A stretch of DNA of 52,805 bases from Candidatus Omnitrophota bacterium (GTDB taxonomy: Bacteria; Omnitrophota; Gorgyraeia; 2-01-FULL-45-10): NCBI GenBank assembly GCA_020057115.1, contig JAGVGJ010000039.1, positions 1-52,805 on the forward strand, written 5' to 3'. The stretch's first letter is position 1; each line of letters starts with the position of its first letter. The notes under the pieces were generated by a model. It was not told the origin of the DNA and did no database searches. It was given only the letters and a program-made list of their open reading frames with translations. Positions 47,059 through 52,805 of this stretch are shown one piece after another. The position numbers and the translations under genes are program-made.

Positions 47059-48068
47059 GATTCGATTTTGAGGCGACGGGCATAGGCTCTGTCCCGTTCA
47101 AAGATCCCAAGACAGCCTGCCGCGCGATATTCGATAATTTCGAAAGCATACCTTTCTGGCCGCAGCTCCCTAAAAGATCATATCTTGAGAGCATGTATGT
47201 CCAGTATTGCGAAGGCCTGCCGGGCGTTGTCCTCGACGAAAAGAACCAGGCGATGCACGTCAATATCCCGAAAGCGTACGAAGAGCTCGAGGGCGCCTAC
47301 ACAAGGTATATCGACGGGGACGTAGATTTCTTCAGGATATCGGAAGCGCATGCCGCGGGATTCTATGAATTCATCAAAACGCTTAAAGCATCGGGCAAGA
47401 AGAGGAAGTTCGCCAAGGGGCATGTCACCGGCCCGGTAAGCTACGCGCTCTTCGTCACCGACCAGGACAAGCGCGCGATCATGTATGAGAAGGACATCTT
47501 CGAGGTGACGACCAAGGTCCTTGCCATGAAGGCGAAGTGGCAGATAAGGAAGCTGAAAGAATTCGCCGAGGACGTGATAATATTTATAGACGAGCCGTAC
47601 CTGGTCTCTATAGGCTCAAGTTATGTCACCATGGACATAAACGAAGCGATGGCAAAGCTCGATGAAGTCATAGCCGCCATAAAGGAAGAGGGCGCGCTCG
47701 CCGGGCTTCACTGCTGCGGCAATACGGATTGGCCGCTTCTCTTAAAGAGAGACCTGGACATATTGAACTTTGACGCTTATAATTTTACCAAGGAGTTTTC
47801 GCTATACAGTTCCGACATAAACGCTTTTTTGAAAAAGGGAAAGACGATAGCCTGGGGCATGATACCAAGTTCCGACGCGGCTCTTAAAGAGACGGAAGCC
47901 TCGGTTAAAGAGAAGATATCGGCTGCACTCGATGGCCTTGCCGCAAAGGGCATCGACAAGAAAGCGATATCATCGATATTGACGCCCAGCTGCGGGGTCG
48001 GAAGCCTCGACGAAGCAACTGCGCTTAAGGTCTTCGGCCTGGCAAGATCTTTATCAAAGAAAATATAA
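47055..48068 (+). CDS. MetE C-terminal-like (cobalamin-independent) methyltransferase
   Basis: 337 residues. The TTG at 47055 overlaps the htpX stop (TTGA), giving MRFDFEATGIGSVP with the conserved IGS-P start of this family, so the start is firm. It is a single TIM barrel like the catalytic half of MetE and the archaeal core-MetE/MesD-type proteins. Zinc ligands are consistent: GLHCCGN (His, Cys), IDEPYL (Glu) and a late TPSCGVGS (Cys). It lacks the N-terminal half of MetE, so the methyl donor may be different (a corrinoid or other carrier). It lies in a tight cluster before agmatinase. A uroporphyrinogen-decarboxylase-like methyltransferase is the alternative. Confidence 0.78.
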   Translation: MRFDFEATGIGSVPFKDPKTACRAIFDNFESIPFWPQLPKRSYLESMYVQYCEGLPGVVLDEKNQAMHVNIPKAYEELEGAYTRYIDGDVDFFRISEAHAAGFYEFIKTLKASGKKRKFAKGHVTGPVSYALFVTDQDKRAIMYEKDIFEVTTKVLAMKAKWQIRKLKEFAEDVIIFIDEPYLVSIGSSYVTMDINEAMAKLDEVIAAIKEEGALAGLHCCGNTDWPLLLKRDLDILNFDAYNFTKEFSLYSSDINAFLKKGKTIAWGMIPSSDAALKETEASVKEKISAALDGLAAKGIDKKAISSILTPSCGVGSLDEATALKVFGLARSLSKKI

Positions 48069-48080
48069 GAGGAATGACCG

Positions 48081-49004
48081 ATGGACGATAAAAATAACAA
48101 CATAGCGCCGCAGGCTCAAGCCCAGCCGCAGGGTTCGCTTGAATGGTTCGGGGCTATCGAGGAAGAGCCGGCAGCTTTTAAGAAGTCAAAGATCGTCATC
48201 CTTAAAGTGCCGTATGAGAAGACCACGACTTATGTAAAGGGCACGCGAACAGGCCCCGACGCCATAATCGATGCCTCGAAATATATGGAAGTTTTTGACG
48301 ACGAGCTTAATATCGAGACGTCAAAACACGGCATACATGTAATGCCGCTTGCCGGCATCGAGAATGTCTCGAGCGAGGAGATGGTCGACAAGGTCCAGGC
48401 GGGAATGTCGGAGCTCTTAAAAGCTAATAAGTTCCCGGTCATGCTGGGAGGCGAGCATTCCGTATCTATCGGCGCCGTAAAGGCGTTTAAAGAAGCATAT
48501 CCGACGCTTTCGGTCCTGCATCTCGACGCTCATTATGACATGCGCGACACCTATAAGGGCTCGCGCCTCAATCACGGATGCGTTGGGCGCAGGATATCGG
48601 AGATATGTCCGATAGTCCAGGCAGGGACGAGGAGCCTGTCGAAGGAAGAGAAGGATTTTGTCACTAGCCAAACACCGGATAAGGTCAAGGTCTTTAATGT
48701 CTATGACATACTCGAAACCCCGTATTGGAAGGACCAGGTATCGAACAGCCTTACCGATACCGTATACATATCGATAGACATGGACTTCTTTGACCCGGCG
48801 CTTGTTCCGGCGGTCGGGACCCCCGAGCCGGGCGGGATAGGCTGGTATGAGACGCTCGAGCTTTTAAAAGAGGTCGTAAAAGATAAGAAAGTCGTCGGCT
48901 TCGACGTGGTCGAGCTCTGCCCGATACCCGGACAGATAGCTTCCGACTTCTTCGCAGCGAAACTTATTTACAGGTTATTGGGTTATATCTTCACGAAGAA
49001 ATAG
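48081..49004 (+). CDS. speB: Agmatinase (ureohydrolase family)
   Basis: 307 residues. All binuclear manganese motifs are present: GGEHS, LHLDAHYDMRD and SIDMDFFDP, with PEPGGIGWYE and GFDVVELCP near the end. These mark the arginase/agmatinase family; PGG-x-x-W(Y) and the N-terminal RTGPDAI are agmatinase-like. It hydrolyses agmatine to putrescine and urea in the cytoplasm. The gene for pyruvoyl arginine decarboxylase follows 80 nt downstream and supplies agmatine. A short Gln/Ala-rich N-terminal extension (about 1-20) is unusual. Confidence 0.92.
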   Translation: MDDKNNNIAPQAQAQPQGSLEWFGAIEEEPAAFKKSKIVILKVPYEKTTTYVKGTRTGPDAIIDASKYMEVFDDELNIETSKHGIHVMPLAGIENVSSEEMVDKVQAGMSELLKANKFPVMLGGEHSVSIGAVKAFKEAYPTLSVLHLDAHYDMRDTYKGSRLNHGCVGRRISEICPIVQAGTRSLSKEEKDFVTSQTPDKVKVFNVYDILETPYWKDQVSNSLTDTVYISIDMDFFDPALVPAVGTPEPGGIGWYETLELLKEVVKDKKVVGFDVVELCPIPGQIASDFFAAKLIYRLLGYIFTKK

Positions 49005-49014
49005 GAGTAACACT

Positions 49015-49054
49015 GTCATTCTGAGGCCCGAAGGCCCGAAGGGCCGAAGAATCT
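49015..49054. repeat. GGCCCGAA repeat, dispersed-type intergenic element
   Basis: Three 8-bp units (49025-49032, 49033-49040 and a variant at 49041-49048) are framed by GTCATTCTGA and GAAGAATCT. Elements of this look recur between genes in many genomes; only one copy lies in this window. Confidence 0.7.
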
Positions 49055-49084
49055 GTCAATTTTGTAGCAATAGGAGATAATCAT

Positions 49085-49654
49085 ATGTTACTACTACCGC
49101 GCAAGAATCTTCTTGTTCCCAAAAAGATGTTCTTCACAAAAGGCGTCGGCACGCACAAGGCGGAGCTCAGGAGCTTCGAGCTTGCGCTTCGCGATGCCGG
49201 TATCGAGAAGTGCAACCTCGTACATGTATCGAGCATTCTTCCTCCGGGATGCAAGGTCATACCCAAGCCAGAAGGCTTAAAAGAGCTATATCCCGGCATG
49301 ATCACGTTTGCCGTAGTGTCAAGATGCGTGAGTTCCGAGTCTCACCGCCTGATAGCCGCATCCATAGGCTGCGCTGTCCCGGCAGACCCCAATGCCTACG
49401 GGTATTTGAGCGAGCACCATGCCTTCGGCCAGAATGAAAAGGTCGCCGGAGACCTCGCCGAAGACCTCGCGGTAGAAATGTTAGCGTCAACTCTCGGATT
49501 AGAGTTCGATGAAGACAAGTCATGGGACGAGAACAAGGCCATCTACCATTTAAGCGATAAGATCGTCCGCACATCCAACACCACCCAGACGGCCGTCATC
49601 GGCCCTGAAGGTAATTATTCCACCGTAGTCGCCGCCGCCGTATTCCTATTCTAA
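49085..49654 (+). CDS. pdaD: Pyruvoyl-dependent arginine decarboxylase
   Basis: 189 residues; AGGAGA SD 7 nt before the ATG. It contains FFTKGVGTHK near the start, NLVHVSSILPPGCK with the Ser49-Ser50 self-cleavage site (Ser50 becomes the pyruvoyl group), then GCAVPADPNAYGYLSEHH and SNTTQTAVIG near the end, as in the Methanocaldococcus jannaschii enzyme. It decarboxylates arginine to agmatine. With agmatinase just upstream it makes putrescine. The family is best known from archaea and chlamydiae and is patchy in other bacteria. Confidence 0.93.
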   Translation: MLLLPRKNLLVPKKMFFTKGVGTHKAELRSFELALRDAGIEKCNLVHVSSILPPGCKVIPKPEGLKELYPGMITFAVVSRCVSSESHRLIAASIGCAVPADPNAYGYLSEHHAFGQNEKVAGDLAEDLAVEMLASTLGLEFDEDKSWDENKAIYHLSDKIVRTSNTTQTAVIGPEGNYSTVVAAAVFLF

Positions 49655-49703
49655 GCCAACTTCTAGCGCCATGTCAGCAACAAAAAAGTTAGCATACTTT
49701 CTA

Positions 49704-49732
49704 TTGCCTTAACCCATTTTGTAGGGTATATT
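49704..49732 (+). promoter_or_regulatory. Candidate promoter for the riboswitch transcript
   Basis: TTGCCT (49704-49709) and TATATT (49727-49732), spacer 17 bp, placed about 40 nt before the aptamer. A second -10-like TATAAT at 49758-49763 lacks a good -35 but is an alternative. Confidence 0.5.
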
Positions 49733-49769
49733 TATAGTAGAAGTAAGAAGGGTTCTTTATAATATAGTA

Positions 49770-49890
49770 TATGTGTAAGGGCAAACCTTCCGAAAGGATG
49801 GGACGCAAAGCTAAAGGGTCCTCTGGTGAGCAAGGTCTGCGAAGCAGACCGCGCCGAACCAAGGATAGCCAGTTACCGTTTCGCGCGAAC
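49770..49890 (+). promoter_or_regulatory. c-di-GMP-I (GEMM) riboswitch
   Basis: Hallmarks in order: AGGGCAAACC, a stem capped by a GAAA tetraloop (CCTTCC GAAA GGATGG), GGGACGCAAAGC, a second stem with the perfect 7-bp hairpin GGTCTGC/GCAGACC (49834-49850), and GCCAGTTACCG at the 3' side. This is the conserved GEMM-I core; the tetraloop docks on the second stem, and c-di-GMP binds at the junction. It lies about 140-260 nt before the PEP-CTERM gene with a terminator between, so it controls that gene's transcription. It occupies most of the 377-nt gap between pdaD and the next start. Confidence 0.92.
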
Positions 49891-49917
49891 GTAAAAGCGT
49901 AGCAAAAATATATTGCG

Positions 49918-49950
49918 TCCCAATCTCTATAATAGGAGGTTGGGATTTTT
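49918..49950 (+). terminator. Riboswitch-controlled intrinsic terminator
   Basis: TCCCAATCTC (49918-49927) pairs with GAGGTTGGGA (49936-49945) over 10 bp (one G-T wobble) around an 8-nt loop, followed by TTTTTATTT. The sequence TTGCGTCCC (49913-49921) overlapping its left arm is also perfectly complementary to GGGACGCAA (49800-49808) in the aptamer core, forming a competing antiterminator. Confidence 0.88.
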
Positions 49951-50031
49951 ATTTAGGGGCAAGGGTCCAAAAAAATGAAAAAGAAATTGACTAGCACAAC
50001 GGTCCACCAAAACCTGAAAGGGGTGAGGGCG

Positions 50032-52767
50032 ATGTTCAGAAAGACAGCTATTATATGTCTTGGAATGATTATAGCCATAGCAATCGTATCCATGGTCCAC
50101 GCCCCGCCGGCATTCTCTGATGATTATTATATCCTGCCGGAATTCGCCGGTGATAACAGTTATGCTTATTGGGATGCCCCGTATGGATATTTTGATAATG
50201 AGTATAACTGGGCAAACGACACCCTGCCCAAATGGGACAGCTCGAATCCTTCGACGGTCTTCAATTATTATGCACCTCCATATGAGGGCGGCTCTTGCCA
50301 GGCCGATGCTACTAAAATCTACGGCCCAATAGCCAATATCATAATACAAAATCAAAATACGCTTGAGGTTTACGGCGGTAATTTTACCGTTGCTAATGCA
50401 TATGTAGGATATGGCAATGTAGAATATGGCAATGCTGAATATTCAGGCGAAGGTACCCTTATTTTTAGCACAGGGACACAAAACGTAAATAATCTATACA
50501 TCGGAACAGACGACACGGATGTCGCAGGCACTTTTACCCAGCATTCCGGGACTACTCTTGTGCAGAACATTTATTTAGGAAAATATTCAGGCTCACAAGG
50601 CACTGTTGACCAGACAACGACAAGTGGCGTTGTAGGATCAGCCGCGAGTCCGACTAATATTACTATGGCCGAATACTCGGGTTCGACTGGTACCTATACT
50701 ATTGGTAGCGGCACGCTCAATGTCAGAAATATCACGACAGGAAGCGGCACGGCTGATTTTAACCTCGAGGGCGGCACAGTCAATGTGTACGGTACTCTAA
50801 ATTTCTCAAATGGGACTTTTCACGCTTCCGGCGGCAATTTGAATATGTTCACTTCGTTTACCCCGGATCTCGTTCATTACATTTTTGAGCCAGGCTCAAA
50901 AGTCACTATGTTGGGGAATTACGGCGGCAATACTCTCACCGCGCCTTCAGTTAAATTTTATGACCTGGCATTCGATTTGAGCGGTCCTTCCGAGACGTAC
51001 ACCAACAATATAGGCTTCCAAAACAGTTTTACAGTCGGCGATCCCGGTGAGCTAAACGGCAAGATGACAGTAAAACACACTACGACGAGCTTCCAGCGGC
51101 TTCAAGTCCTGACCGAAAACAATCCTGTCATCGACCTGAATGGCGATTTTGAGATTGCTTCCAATGCAAGCGCTGCTTGGCTTAATTTCGGGACAGCGGG
51201 TTACGGTCGCATCAAGGTTAACCTGGCAGGGGACCTTATAATGAATAACAATGCTGTTGCGAACACAACTTCCCTGGGCGCGGATATTACCTTTGACGGC
51301 ACGGGCGATCAGGAAGTACATTATGGCACTACCAATCCCGTGGCAGTTAGCGCGGGGACATGGAGGGTGCAAAAGACCGATAACGCCAACCCCGGCACCC
51401 TTACTTTTGACTCTAACTTCATTCTTTCCCGGCCTCTTGAAATGTATGACACTGTAGCCGGACAATGGGCGAACAAAGCCACCATAGAAGGCAGCCTTAA
51501 TCTCGCTGGTAACCTTAATATTAGCGGCTCTACGCCATTTGCCTCCGACTCGGTAGTCACCATGTTGGGGAATTACGGCGGCCTTACTCTCACCACGCCT
51601 TCATATAATGGCGATCAGGTCAAATTTTATAATCTGGCATTCGATTTGACCGCTCCTTCCGAGTCGTACACCAACAATATAGGCATCCCAAACAGTTTTA
51701 CAGTCGGCGATCCCGGTGAGCTAAACGGCAAGGTGATGCTAAAGCACACCACGACGAGCTTCCAGCAGCTTCAGGTCCTGGGCAACAATTCTGTCATCGA
51801 CCTGAATGGCGACCTTGAGATTGCTTCCAACGCAAGCGCTGCTTATCTCACTTTCGGGTCTGGCGGTAATATCAAGGTCAACCTGGCAGGGGACCTCATA
51901 ATGAATAATAATGCTTCTGCGAACACAACTTTCCTGGGAGGGGATATTACCTTTGACGGCGCAGAAGATCAAACAGTATATTACGGCACTACCAATCCCG
52001 TGGTAATCAGCGGAGGAAGCTGGACAATCAATAAACCCAGCGGCACGGTAAATATGGACGCGATTCTGCCTTATTTTAACAGGCCCCTTACCATAACCAG
52101 CGGTGAGCTTAGTATAGCCGGAAAGACATACTCAACCGATCAACCGTTTTTCAACGATGTAAACGGTGTGGTCTGGGGATATGGAACTATTAATGCGACC
52201 GGAGGCTTCACCCAGAAGGGTCTCATTATAGCTGACGGCGGCGGAAGCGAAAATACGCTTGCCCTGACAGGCATGTCTTCAATCATAACCGGCGAGAACA
52301 CATCAGACGACGGCTGGTTCGCTTTCAATAAAGGTAAATTGACGCTCCCGACACTATCGATATCGAGCGGTAATCTCACCATCTCGCTCCTCGCCGAGGA
52401 TAGAAGCGATGTCGTGCCTCTGGGCGACAATATGCAGCTCATCGGTGTATGGGACCTTGTCTCATCAGACCTTACCTTTACATCGGTAAACCTCATATTC
52501 AGATATGATGATGCGCTTATGGTATCGTTCGGCATCGCTGAAGAAGATTTGGCCGTATTCCATTATGATGGCGGTAGTTGGGTCGATGTTACATCAGGCA
52601 TAGACATGGATAACAACCTGATATTTGCGAACGGCATAACGCATTTTAGCGATTTTGGTTTGGGCGGCGAACTGCCGGAAAGCGTTCCTGAACCGGCGAC
52701 TATATTTAGCTTAATAGGCGGACTTGTAATGGCCGCTTATCGAAAAGTTTTTAAAAGAAAGAAGTAA
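50032..52767 (+). CDS. PEP-CTERM-sorted surface protein with duplicated beta module
   Basis: The ATG at 50032 begins the signal peptide (MFRKTAIICLGMIIAIAIVS) and has a GGGGTGAGG-type SD; an in-frame ATG at 49975 would add 19 polar residues and has AAGGG upstream, so it remains possible. The product is 911 residues. Gly/Asn/Thr-rich beta-helix-like sequence follows the signal, then two copies of a module of about 155 residues (NYGG, SFTVGDPGELNGK, VNLAGDLIMNNN, ITFDG). The end has VPEPATIF, a short membrane helix and KVFKRKK: a PEP-CTERM signal for exosortase-type sorting. Such proteins go to the cell surface or the exopolysaccharide matrix. No exosortase gene is in the window. Expression is under the c-di-GMP riboswitch. 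Confidence 0.87.
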   Translation: MFRKTAIICLGMIIAIAIVSMVHAPPAFSDDYYILPEFAGDNSYAYWDAPYGYFDNEYNWANDTLPKWDSSNPSTVFNYYAPPYEGGSCQADATKIYGPIANIIIQNQNTLEVYGGNFTVANAYVGYGNVEYGNAEYSGEGTLIFSTGTQNVNNLYIGTDDTDVAGTFTQHSGTTLVQNIYLGKYSGSQGTVDQTTTSGVVGSAASPTNITMAEYSGSTGTYTIGSGTLNVRNITTGSGTADFNLEGGTVNVYGTLNFSNGTFHASGGNLNMFTSFTPDLVHYIFEPGSKVTMLGNYGGNTLTAPSVKFYDLAFDLSGPSETYTNNIGFQNSFTVGDPGELNGKMTVKHTTTSFQRLQVLTENNPVIDLNGDFEIASNASAAWLNFGTAGYGRIKVNLAGDLIMNNNAVANTTSLGADITFDGTGDQEVHYGTTNPVAVSAGTWRVQKTDNANPGTLTFDSNFILSRPLEMYDTVAGQWANKATIEGSLNLAGNLNISGSTPFASDSVVTMLGNYGGLTLTTPSYNGDQVKFYNLAFDLTAPSESYTNNIGIPNSFTVGDPGELNGKVMLKHTTTSFQQLQVLGNNSVIDLNGDLEIASNASAAYLTFGSGGNIKVNLAGDLIMNNNASANTTFLGGDITFDGAEDQTVYYGTTNPVVISGGSWTINKPSGTVNMDAILPYFNRPLTITSGELSIAGKTYSTDQPFFNDVNGVVWGYGTINATGGFTQKGLIIADGGGSENTLALTGMSSIITGENTSDDGWFAFNKGKLTLPTLSISSGNLTISLLAEDRSDVVPLGDNMQLIGVWDLVSSDLTFTSVNLIFRYDDALMVSFGIAEEDLAVFHYDGGSWVDVTSGIDMDNNLIFANGITHFSDFGLGGELPESVPEPATIFSLIGGLVMAAYRKVFKRKK
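50902..52023 (+). repeat. About 465-bp direct duplication inside the PEP-CTERM gene
   Basis: Copy 1 is about 50902-51363 and copy 2 about 51556-52023, with long near-identical DNA blocks, e.g. around AACAGTTTTACAGTCGGCGA. A spacer of about 190 bp separates them. The duplication keeps the frame and doubles the beta module. Confidence 0.85.
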
Positions 52768-52778
52768 GATAGGGTCAA

Positions 52779-52792
52779 GGGGCCAGGGTCCA
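52779..52792. repeat. Short repeat matching 49956-49969
   Basis: GGGGCCAGGGTCCA here and GGGGCAAGGGTCCA at 49956-49969 match at 13 of 14 positions and sit just after and just before the PEP-CTERM gene. They resemble a simple dispersed intergenic repeat; a role in mobilising the gene is not supported further. Confidence 0.5.
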
Positions 52793-52805
52793 GAAAAAGT
52801 TCGTA

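Noticed and set aside
49015-49054. CRISPR-like or attachment-site reading of the GGCCCGAA units
   Set aside because: There are no spacers, the units are 8 bp and contiguous, and no integrase or cas gene is nearby.
49975-50031. ATG at 49975 as the start of the PEP-CTERM protein
   Set aside because: Not fully excluded, but it puts 19 polar residues before the signal peptide, while ATG 50032 has its own SD and starts the signal directly.
49956-52792. Mobile cassette bounded by the GGGGC(A/C)AGGGTCCA repeats
   Set aside because: The repeats are short and of simple-sequence type; no transposase, inverted ends or target-site duplication are visible.

Overview
The window reads as a piece of a diderm, glycan-oriented, uncultured-type bacterial chromosome. 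The best guess at lineage is Omnitrophota (Candidatus Omnitrophica), inferred from a giant multi-module membrane-associated gene, a PEP-CTERM protein, a c-di-GMP-I (GEMM) riboswitch, pyruvoyl-dependent arginine decarboxylase and a dense set of glycan enzymes. No rRNA or marker gene in the window proves this. No tRNA, rRNA, CRISPR array, insertion sequence or phage gene was seen.

Region 1 (1-26,116): one giant reading frame is already open at base 2 and runs to 20,983 (at least 6,993 residues; its 5' end lies outside the window). It carries helical repeats, about 105-residue beta-type repeats, several blocks of membrane helices, an HExxH motif, a module whose motif order resembles GT48 beta-1,3-glucan synthases, a TolA-like Ala/Lys/Glu stalk and a globular C-terminus. 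A large hairpin with a T tract ends it. A perfect consensus promoter (TTGACA-17-TATAAT) then drives a 1,611-residue exported protein with a TraB/Tiki-like N-terminal domain and a zincin motif. That gene converges on a minus-strand GPH-type sugar symporter through a shared bidirectional terminator.

Region 2 (27,653-46,041): a long co-directional glycan locus. It holds an ABC sugar importer (lipoprotein plus two permeases, no ATPase in the window), a TPR-like lipoprotein, two membrane-anchored GH2/GH5-like glycosidases, two paralogous exported carbohydrate-binding-like proteins, an outer-membrane beta-barrel, a PilZ protein fused through a membrane helix to an alpha/alpha-toroid-like domain, a GH94-clan (possibly GH149/GH161) phosphorylase, a membrane-anchored beta-sandwich protein from a predicted leaderless mRNA, and a ROK regulator. 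The natural reading is capture, trimming, uptake and phosphorolysis of a beta-glucan, or remodelling of the cell's own.

Region 3 (46,093-49,654): an HtpX-like membrane protease with an inserted EF-hand loop, a MetE-C-terminal-like methyltransferase, agmatinase and pyruvoyl arginine decarboxylase. The last two form an arginine-agmatine-putrescine route.

Region 4 (49,655-end): a c-di-GMP-I riboswitch followed by an intrinsic terminator. One terminator arm is perfectly complementary over 9 nt to the conserved aptamer core, which predicts an OFF switch. Downstream is a PEP-CTERM surface protein with an internal duplication. With the PilZ protein, c-di-GMP appears twice in this neighbourhood in connection with surface functions.
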